A stretch of 20,280 nt of DNA. Source: a virus. The translations under genes were made by a program, and so were the position numbers. Under the pieces are notes generated by a model that was not told where the DNA came from, did not search any database, and saw nothing but the letters and a program-made list of their open reading frames with translations. This document shows, piece after piece, positions 12,701-17,006 of this stretch (its first letter is position 1; every line of letters starts with the position of its first letter). The DNA lies in IMG/VR virus record IMGVR_UViG_3300032298_000258, positions 1-20,280 of that record; one strand, given 5' to 3'.

Positions 12701-12840
12701 TCACCAACCCATTGATCAACCGCGCCGCCGCCTTGTTCCTGCTGGTGGCGGTCTATGCCCTCGCCTACGACAACGTAAAACAGCAAGCCGCACAAGCGCA
12801 TCACAATCACCCGGCTGCTCATCAGGAGTTGAAGCCATGA
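12697..12840 (+). CDS. Small single-pass membrane protein (47 residues)
   Basis: Too short for easy detection, but well supported by context. ATG 12697 overlaps the previous stop in ATGA, and its own stop overlaps the next start in the same way. The first half (NPLINRAAALFLLVAVYALA) is one hydrophobic helix. The second half is hydrophilic and histidine-rich (QAAQAHHNHPAAHQELKP), possibly periplasmic or metal-binding. Together with the preceding membrane HTH gene it forms a pair of tiny membrane proteins. No family recognised. Confidence 0.65.
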   Translation: MITNPLINRAAALFLLVAVYALAYDNVKQQAAQAHHNHPAAHQELKP

Positions 12841-13016
12841 CCACACTCCGCCAGTTCTTCTTCCAAATCCGTTCGGCCAGCGTCATTGAGTACGTCATGG
12901 CTCACACGCTGGCTGAGGCCAAGCTGATCGCCATGCAGTCTGGTTGGAAGCCGTGGTTCTCCGAGATGGAATGGCTCAACCCCGAAACCGTATTTGACCC
13001 GATCATCCATGACTAA
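12837..13016 (+). CDS. Unknown small protein (59 residues)
   Basis: Starts at ATG 12837 inside the previous stop (ATGA) and ends TAA 13014-13016, overlapping the next gene's start by 8 bases. The protein reads MTTLRQFFFQIRSASVIEYV, then MAHTLAEAKLIAMQSGWKPW, then FSEMEWLNPE. A short beta strand, an Ala-rich helix and a second strand are suggested. The pattern of a strand followed by 'a.t.aeAk..A...gW' recurs in the next protein, so the two may share a small fold. No known family or function. Confidence 0.7.
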   Translation: MTTLRQFFFQIRSASVIEYVMAHTLAEAKLIAMQSGWKPWFSEMEWLNPETVFDPIIHD

Positions 13017-13245
13017 GACGACAGGAGCACTGGTCCCATGGCAGTGGAGCGAAGAACTGCCCACCAGCCAGCATGGTGAAGGCGTGAGCCGACCGCGATC
13101 TGGCAATCAAACCCGTGAGTTCCGCGTGCGGGTTTCCAAGCCCGGCGCCCAGCCAATGACCTGGATCACTTACGCGGAATCAAAGCGCCACGCGATCCGC
13201 TATGCCCAGGCCCGTTGGCCCGGCGCTGAAGTGGAGGTGGCGTAA
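13009..13245 (+). CDS. Unknown small protein (78 residues)
   Basis: Start chosen at ATG 13009, which overlaps the end of the previous gene by 8 bases; an upstream in-frame ATG at 12994 is deeper inside that gene. The first ~40 residues are polar and probably flexible (SQHGEGVSRPRSGNQTR). The last ~40 (REFRVRVSKPGAQPMTWITY then AESKRHAIRYAQARWPGAEV) look like a beta hairpin plus helix. The helix resembles the preceding protein's Ala-rich segment. The stop overlaps the next ATG (TAATG). Function unknown. Confidence 0.7.
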   Translation: MTKTTGALVPWQWSEELPTSQHGEGVSRPRSGNQTREFRVRVSKPGAQPMTWITYAESKRHAIRYAQARWPGAEVEVA

Positions 13246-13451
13246 TGAGTGACCACATTCGCGCCAAGCTAGAAGCTCTGATCAGCGATTCCGGCATGTT
13301 CCATGCTGGGCAGCAGGACGAGCGGTTGCGGCTTTGCCGGCTGATCGACATCCGACTGGATGACCTGCGCCAGCTGCCTGGCAATGCGCACGTCGCAGCC
13401 CGCCGTGAAGAACTGCTCCACATTCGCCAAGCACTACGAGATCACCCATGA
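13245..13451 (+). CDS. Unknown small helical protein (68 residues)
   Basis: The start overlaps the previous stop by one base, and the stop overlaps the following start in ATGA. Nearly the whole chain is predicted helical and charged: HIRAKLEALISDSGMFHAGQ, then QDERLRLCRLIDIRLDDLRQ, then AARREELLHIRQALRDHP. This suggests a helical hairpin or small dimer. One cysteine, no metal motif. No family recognised; the gene's place in a tightly coupled row is the main support. Confidence 0.7.
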   Translation: MSDHIRAKLEALISDSGMFHAGQQDERLRLCRLIDIRLDDLRQLPGNAHVAARREELLHIRQALRDHP

Positions 13452-13735
13452 AGCAATTCCAACTAGACAACCGCCGCCACGAAATGCTTGAGGCCTTGTA
13501 CGCCAAAAGTGGCCGCGCTGATCTGCATCAGGGCCACCCGCTGCGCTCGACCTACACCGGTCTTTGGCAAGAGTTTTGCCAAGATCTCGGCCCCAATTTC
13601 CGGGACACCGACTACGACCAGCTCCATGCCGACGTCTGCGCAGCCATCGACGACACCGGCTCAGTCATGACCGCCAAGCAAGCGCATGAGGCGATCGTCA
13701 CCTGCCGCCGCCACCTGCTGGGAAAGTGGGCATGA
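13448..13735 (+). CDS. Unknown protein (95 residues)
   Basis: Begins in an ATGA overlap with the preceding gene and ends in one with the secreted RlpA-like gene. The sequence is polar and mostly helical with conserved-looking aromatic positions: RHEMLEALYAKSGRADLHQG, STYTGLWQEFCQDLGPNF, then DDTGSVMTAKQAHEAIVTCR and RHLLGKWA. Two cysteines are present but no recognisable zinc motif. A cytoplasmic accessory protein of unknown role. Confidence 0.7.
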   Translation: MKQFQLDNRRHEMLEALYAKSGRADLHQGHPLRSTYTGLWQEFCQDLGPNFRDTDYDQLHADVCAAIDDTGSVMTAKQAHEAIVTCRRHLLGKWA

Positions 13736-14049
13736 GGAAGCTTCTGTTACTGCTGGCCATGCTTGCCGCACCGGCCCAGGCCAGGACCGTCACGGCCACG
13801 GTGTACGACCCCTGGTATGCAGGCCGCCCCGACTACTGCACGGGCCGCGCCTACCAGCACTGGGGCATCAGCGCAGCTCATCCTTTCTTGCCATGCGGAA
13901 CCCTGGTCCGTGTCACCCATCGCGGTCGATCGCTGGTAGTGCCGATTAAGGACCGCTGCGATTGCAACAGCATCGACCTGTCAGCAGGTGCCGCGTATCG
14001 GCTTGGCGTGCCGCTTGATGGTATTGCTCGCGTGGGGATTGAATACTGA
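13732..14049 (+). CDS. Secreted RlpA-like double-psi beta-barrel protein
   Basis: A 105-residue exported protein. Residues 1-17 (MRKLLLLLAMLAAPAQA) are a classical signal peptide with an A-x-A cleavage site. The mature part shows the RlpA/expansin-like barrel signature: WGISAAHPFLPCGTLVRVTH (44-63), then SLVVPIKDRCDCNSIDLSAG (67-86, with the conserved Asp74 and the IDLS motif) and AYRLGVPLDGIARVGIEY. Four cysteines (36, 55, 76, 78) in the exported domain could form disulfides. RlpA relatives cleave or bind denuded peptidoglycan, so this could modify the host cell wall. It is unusual that the gene sits among early-type small genes rather than with the lysis cassette. The ATG at 13732 is used because it overlaps the previous stop; ATG 13726 is two codons earlier. 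Confidence 0.85.
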   Translation: MRKLLLLLAMLAAPAQARTVTATVYDPWYAGRPDYCTGRAYQHWGISAAHPFLPCGTLVRVTHRGRSLVVPIKDRCDCNSIDLSAGAAYRLGVPLDGIARVGIEY

Positions 14050-14294
14050 TGACTGACCTATCACCCGCTGCTCAGGCGGTGCTGGACGCAGCTTTGTCTG
14101 CCTATTGGTCTGCCGAACAGGAGGCCCCCAACGACGAAGGGATGATTGCCGCCGCCGCCCTGCGAGCTGTTGCTGATCAGGTGCAGATGGACAAAGCGCT
14201 AGGAGACTCCGACGCTGATGCAGGTGTGTTCGCGGCGCATCACGCCATACGTGCTCAACTCCTCGCCATCGCCGCCGAGCTGGAGGGTGAATGA
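14049..14294 (+). CDS. Unknown small helical protein, first of a tandem pair (81 residues)
   Basis: Starts one base into the previous stop (TGATG). The chain is Ala-rich and helical: LSPAAQAVLDAALSAYWSAE, then MIAAAALRAVADQVQMDKAL, ending HHAIRAQLLAIAAELEGE. The N-terminal MT-x-LSPAA and the C-terminal IAAELEG are shared with the next protein, and the DNA for the shared end is identical over 24 bp. The pair looks like a partial tandem duplication. The end of this gene also supplies a GGAGG ribosome site for the next one. Function unknown. Confidence 0.75.
   Translation: MTDLSPAAQAVLDAALSAYWSAEQEAPNDEGMIAAAALRAVADQVQMDKALGDSDADAGVFAAHHAIRAQLLAIAAELEGE
14264..14287 (+). repeat. 24-bp direct repeat, copy 1 (second copy at 14509-14532)
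   Basis: An exact 24-bp sequence beginning CGCCATCGCC and ending GCTGGAGGG occurs at the 3' end of two adjacent small genes. It encodes the shared IAAELEG end and contains GGAGGG. That places a Shine-Dalgarno just before the following ATG in both cases. Confidence 0.85.
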
Positions 14295-14542
14295 CTAAAC
14301 ATCTCTCCCCCGCCGCCCTGGCCCAGCCCGAGCCGCAGGGGCCAACGGATGAGGCGATTGAAGAAGCGGCAAAACTGATTCACGCCTCAATGCGTTTTGC
14401 CGTTCCTGACAACCACTACACCCGCGACTGGGTAGAGCGTGGCAACTCGCTGATGCAAGACGAAGCCAGAAGGACCGCCCGCGCCGTCCTCGCCCGCTGG
14501 GGACGCCCCGCCATCGCCGCCGAGCTGGAGGGGCATGGCTGA
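14291..14542 (+). CDS. Unknown small helical protein, second of a tandem pair (83 residues)
   Basis: ATG 14291 overlaps the previous stop and is preceded, 3 bases away, by GGAGGG, one of the few convincing ribosome sites in the window. It begins MTKHLSPAALAQ and ends RPAIAAELEGHG, mirroring the previous protein at both ends. The middle (TDEAIEEAAKLIHASMRF and NSLMQDEARRTARAVLARWG) has diverged but keeps a helical character. Function unknown. Confidence 0.75.
   Translation: MTKHLSPAALAQPEPQGPTDEAIEEAAKLIHASMRFAVPDNHYTRDWVERGNSLMQDEARRTARAVLARWGRPAIAAELEGHG
14509..14532 (+). repeat. 24-bp direct repeat, copy 2
   Basis: Identical to 14264-14287 and in the same position relative to its gene end. 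It again sets GGAGGG a few bases before the next ATG (14535). Confidence 0.85.
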
Positions 14543-14822
14543 CACTTTCACCGCCGGCGGCCTGCGCGTAGAGCGCCGTCACGATCGCTGGAACGGCACC
14601 AGCTACATGGCTTGGCGGCCTCACGTCTCCATGCTGTTCACCGATACCAAGGAGCTGCTGCGTTTTATTGCATGGCCCGCCAAGACACCAACGGGTGAAG
14701 CCTTGCGCGAATGGCTCAAGGTCAAACCTGCCGAGGTAGCGCCCGAGGCACCCGCAGCAGTCCCCAGCGGCTTTGGCCCTGATCCTGAGGATCCCAACTA
14801 CCAGACCCGCACTGTTATCTGA
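14535..14822 (+). CDS. Unknown protein (95 residues)
   Basis: Begins at ATG 14535 within the end of the previous gene, with GGAGGGG directly upstream. The first ~60 residues look like a small beta-rich fold (FTAGGLRVERRHDRWNGTSY, MAWRPHVSMLFTDTKELL, RFIAWPAKTPTGEALREWL). The last ~30 are Pro/Ala-rich and disordered (EVAPEAPAAVPSGFGPDPED). No family recognised. It is followed after one base by the DUF3310 gene. Confidence 0.7.
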   Translation: MADTFTAGGLRVERRHDRWNGTSYMAWRPHVSMLFTDTKELLRFIAWPAKTPTGEALREWLKVKPAEVAPEAPAAVPSGFGPDPEDPNYQTRTVI

Positions 14823-14823
14823 C

Positions 14824-15033
14824 ATGGATTTGGTCAACCAGCCGCCGCACTACCGCCAAGGCGAGATCGAGTGCATCGACGCAATCGAGGCCGCACTGAC
14901 GCCCGAGGAGTTTCGCGGCTACTGCAAGGGGAACGCGATCAAGTACATCTGGCGCGAGCGGCACAAGGGCGAGGATTCACTGGCCAAGGCGCAGTGGTAT
15001 CTCGCCCGGTTGCTCGGCAAACTGGGGCCATGA
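14824..15033 (+). CDS. DUF3310 family protein
   Basis: A 69-residue protein whose whole length fits DUF3310, a small family common in tailed phages. It opens VNQPPHYRQGEIECIDAIEA and continues with LTPEEFRGYCKGNAIKYIWR and SLAKAQWYLARLL. The conserved HY, E-x-IDxIE, GN-x-IKY-x-WR and the final helix are all present. The biochemical function of the family is not established (it is sometimes labelled nucleotide-kinase-associated). ATG 14824 is chosen because it begins the family signature and lies just after the previous stop; an in-frame ATG at 14773 would overlap the upstream gene. Confidence 0.9.
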   Translation: MDLVNQPPHYRQGEIECIDAIEAALTPEEFRGYCKGNAIKYIWRERHKGEDSLAKAQWYLARLLGKLGP

Positions 15034-15272
15034 ACGGATCACACTTGGCAGGTCTGAACTTTTGGGAGCGGCTGGCGGTTGCGCTGCTGGTGCGCAGCCC
15101 GCGGACCAGCCTGCTGGTGGTGAAGGAACGTGACACCTCGATCGTGTTCGTTTCGGCCGATAGGACGGACCCGGTGGCGAGCTATGTCGTCTCGGGTCTT
15201 CAGAACCCCGATCCGGCTTGCATGGTCCTAAAGCGGATCTATCACGCGCCAAGTTTCGGTGAGGTTGAATGA
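15030..15272 (+). CDS. Unknown protein (80 residues)
   Basis: ATG 15030 overlaps the DUF3310 stop (ATGA), and its own stop overlaps the next ATG. The sequence has a short hydrophobic helix (FWERLAVALLVRSP) then beta-strand-like segments (TSLLVVKERDTSIVFVSADR, then ASYVVSGLQ) and ends KRIYHAPSFGEVE. The hydrophobic part is too short and charged to be a confident membrane span. Function unknown. Confidence 0.7.
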   Translation: MNGSHLAGLNFWERLAVALLVRSPRTSLLVVKERDTSIVFVSADRTDPVASYVVSGLQNPDPACMVLKRIYHAPSFGEVE

Positions 15273-15595
15273 TCAGCCTGTACGGCGGCCGGTTGCTTCT
15301 TTTCTGCGATCGGGCCGACCGTACCTGGCGCGCCCGGGTGATACTTGGCCCGAAGGCTGAGCACCAGGTGGAGGCCGACACCGGCGCTATTCGGCTGCAG
15401 GATGCGATGCTGCGCGCGCAGTCCATCTACCAGATCGCACGTGCCAAGATCCGGCCGGATGATGCGCCGCGCATGTGCTGGGACTGCATTCAATGGGAGG
15501 TAACGCGCAAGGGATGCGGTCTTGATTTCCCCGAAGCGCGGCAGAGCGGCGGCCGGTTTGCGGCACGCTGTGAGTTGTTCGTGCCCGACCGCTAG
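15269..15595 (+). CDS. Unknown protein with a four-cysteine C-terminal motif (108 residues)
   Basis: The N-terminal half is beta-rich (SLYGGRLLLFCDRADRTWRA) and the middle is a helix (LQDAMLRAQSIYQIARAK). The C-terminal 40 residues hold Cys70-x2-Cys73, Cys83 and Cys101 in MCWDCIQWEV, KGCGLDFPEA and GRFAARCELF. This Cx2C...C...C layout could bind zinc or an iron-sulphur cluster. It is the last gene of the rightward block; its stop TAG shares the tetranucleotide CTAG with the stop of the convergent HNH gene, leaving no room for a terminator. No family assigned. Confidence 0.7.
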   Translation: MISLYGGRLLLFCDRADRTWRARVILGPKAEHQVEADTGAIRLQDAMLRAQSIYQIARAKIRPDDAPRMCWDCIQWEVTRKGCGLDFPEARQSGGRFAARCELFVPDR

Positions 15596-15897
15596 GACTC
15601 ACCTGCCATCCAGCGCACGATTGCCCACTCGCCAAGGGATGACCAGAACGGCTGCGCGCGATACCAGTCAACCCATGGCTTGTGACCTTTCTGGCTATTG
15701 CACATCAGGCAGCAGCTGACCAGGTTCTCGCGGACGGTCAGGCCGCCGTAGACCTTGGGGACCACGTGATCGAGGGTGGGGCTGCGACCGAGCGGATCGC
15801 CGCAGTAGGCACACTCATAGTTCCAGGCGAGGTGGATCTGATCACGGGCTGATCGCCGGGTGACCAAGCGGGTGCCGTCAATGTGTGCTTTGTCCAC
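15592..15897 (-). CDS. HNH endonuclease
   Basis: A 101-residue HNH nuclease with the zinc-supported beta-beta-alpha fold: Cys29/Cys32 in YECAYCGDPLG, the catalytic Asp43-His44 in TLDHVVPKVYGG, Asn58 in RENLV, and Cys63/Cys66-Asn67 in CCLMCNSQKGHKPW. The spacing matches standalone phage HNH proteins, which nick or cut double-stranded DNA. In many cos phages they assist terminase; otherwise they may be homing-type or anti-competitor nucleases. The start is GTG 15897, 20 bases inside the upstream gene. It lies on the opposite strand to the long block of small genes, 10 kb from the terminase in this window. Confidence 0.93.
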   Translation of the reverse strand: MDKAHIDGTRLVTRRSARDQIHLAWNYECAYCGDPLGRSPTLDHVVPKVYGGLTVRENLVSCCLMCNSQKGHKPWVDWYRAQPFWSSLGEWAIVRWMAGES

Positions 15898-16063
15898 CGA
15901 GATCGAGCGGCAGGGGCAAGGCCTCGACTGAAAGCTCGAGGATGTCGTCGTCGTTGCCGATGTGCTCTGTGATGCGGCTGTAGAGATCAGCCGGCAGCTC
16001 GTCTGGTTCGGTGTCGGAGCGGTAGATGACCTTTGCGGTGATCTCGATCAGGAAAGCCTGCAT
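15878..16063 (-). CDS. Unknown small acidic protein upstream of the HNH gene (61 residues)
   Basis: Begins at ATG 16063 and overlaps the HNH start by 20 bases, so the two are probably co-expressed. The sequence MQAFLIEITAKVIYRSDTEP then ELPADLYSRITEHIGNDDDI and LELSVEALPLPLDLG suggests a small beta/alpha fold with net negative charge. No family recognised. Being paired with a nuclease and acidic, it could be an inhibitor or cofactor of it, but this is only a guess from context. Confidence 0.7.
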   Translation of the reverse strand: MQAFLIEITAKVIYRSDTEPDELPADLYSRITEHIGNDDDILELSVEALPLPLDLGGQSTH

Positions 16064-16200
16064 GGGATGATCGCCGCTTGGCCAACGGTAACGGACGCGA
16101 CCTGATCGGCTGGAGTGTTACAGATTGTGAACAGGCTGCCTTGAGCGGGGAGGGTGCGCTGCGGGTGGTGTAGGATTCACACATCAACCGCACCGGACCG
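16064..16200. other. Divergent intergenic region (137 bp), regulatory candidate
   Basis: This gap separates the leftward HNH pair from two tiny rightward genes. It contains a TAGGAT -10-like box (16171-16176) sitting inside the interrupted palindrome GTGT-7-ACAC (16168-16182), and another interrupted palindrome TGTT-10-AACA near 16117-16134. No well-spaced -35 was found for either direction. It probably holds both promoters and an operator, but the exact boxes are not resolved. Confidence 0.4.
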
Positions 16201-16317
16201 ATGCGCAAGCTCGACCCCGAATACGACGACATCCCCGAGGACAAGGATGATCATGAAGACGACGACCGCGACCACCCCAGCCTGACGGCTGCCGAACGCA
16301 ACCCATCCCTCAAATGA
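16201..16317 (+). CDS. Very acidic 38-residue peptide gene
   Basis: ATG 16201 to TGA 16317. The product opens MRKLDPEYDDIPEDKDDHED (residues 1-20), continues DDRDHPSLTAAERNP, and is more than one-third Asp/Glu. It is too short for a standard gene finder. The following gene starts in its stop (ATGA), and a promoter-like box lies 25-30 bases upstream, which supports it as real. Extreme acidity suggests an intrinsically disordered protein, possibly a DNA mimic or a chaperone-like partner. Function unknown. Confidence 0.55.
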   Translation: MRKLDPEYDDIPEDKDDHEDDDRDHPSLTAAERNPSLK

Positions 16318-16487
16318 CCTACATCCTTGATCTCGGCCTGTGGCACGTCGGCCCGTTCCCGACCCACATCGCCGCGCAGCACTGGGCCGAATCCAATGGC
16401 GTCGAGAATTACCGGATGATCCCGTTGGATGATCCGGCCGAAGCACCTGCTAAGGTCATTCGCTACCGCCAAACCCGGACTGGTTAG
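16314..16487 (+). CDS. Unknown small protein (57 residues)
   Basis: Starts at ATG 16314, overlapping the acidic gene's stop. It reads MTYILDLGLWHVGPFPTHIA, then AQHWAESNGVENYRMIPLDD, then PAEAPAKVIRYRQTRTG. A strand, a helix carrying A-x-x-W and a final strand suggest a compact fold. The final codons form the stop TAG at 16485-16487, which overlaps the TAA of the convergent deaminase gene by two bases. No family recognised. Confidence 0.6.
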   Translation: MTYILDLGLWHVGPFPTHIAAQHWAESNGVENYRMIPLDDPAEAPAKVIRYRQTRTG

Positions 16488-16999
16488 CCCTTGCTTGCAG
16501 TGACGGCCTCATCCATGTTGTAGCGACCTGTCACCGCATAGGTGCGAGCCGGGATGCCATCCATCTTCTGGAACACCATCTGGCCGATCTTCATGCCAGG
16601 CCAGATCGCGATCGAGTGATACCGCCGAGCGTTAGTGAGCTCCAGCGTCAGTCGGCTGCCATGCCACCCTGGATCGCAGAAGCCAGCCAGCAGGTGCTCG
16701 AGGCCCTCCCGTGCCCGGCTGGACTTCAGCACGAACTGAGCCGCGATGAAGTCCGGCAGGTTAAAGATCTCGCGGGTTTCCGCCAGGCAGAACTCACCCG
16801 GCGCCAGCCAGTAGGGATCGGCCTTGGTGTAGTGGGCGATGCCAAGGATCTCCAGCTCATGGCGGTACTCCACCTCGACCATCAGCCGATCACCCAGCAG
16901 CACGTCGATGCTGGCCGGGTTGACCAGATCAGGATCAAATGGCACCACCATCGCGTGCTTGCTGCACAGGTGGTGGATCTCGTAGTCGGGCAGCGGCAC
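16484..16999 (-). CDS. dcd: dCTP deaminase (possibly bifunctional dCTP deaminase/dUTPase)
   Basis: A 171-residue member of the Dcd/dUTPase superfamily, making dUTP (or dUMP) from dCTP for thymidylate synthesis. GTG 16999 is chosen because it yields MPLPDYEIHH, the family's usual first helix; an in-frame start at 17209 would run through the endolysin gene. Visible motifs are NPASIDVLLGDR (27-38), WLAPGEFCLAETRE (64-77), KSSRAREGL (92-100, with the substrate-binding Arg), AGFCDPGWHG (105-114), the catalytic Glu120 in LTLELTN, and IWPGMKIGQMVF (132-143). The AGF-x-DPG form resembles the Mycobacterium tuberculosis bifunctional enzyme more than E. coli Dcd, which has AHRIDPG. It begins 7 bases after the endolysin stop. 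Confidence 0.9.
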   Translation of the reverse strand: MPLPDYEIHHLCSKHAMVVPFDPDLVNPASIDVLLGDRLMVEVEYRHELEILGIAHYTKADPYWLAPGEFCLAETREIFNLPDFIAAQFVLKSSRAREGLEHLLAGFCDPGWHGSRLTLELTNARRYHSIAIWPGMKIGQMVFQKMDGIPARTYAVTGRYNMDEAVTASKG

Positions 17000-17006
17000 A
17001 AGCTGA

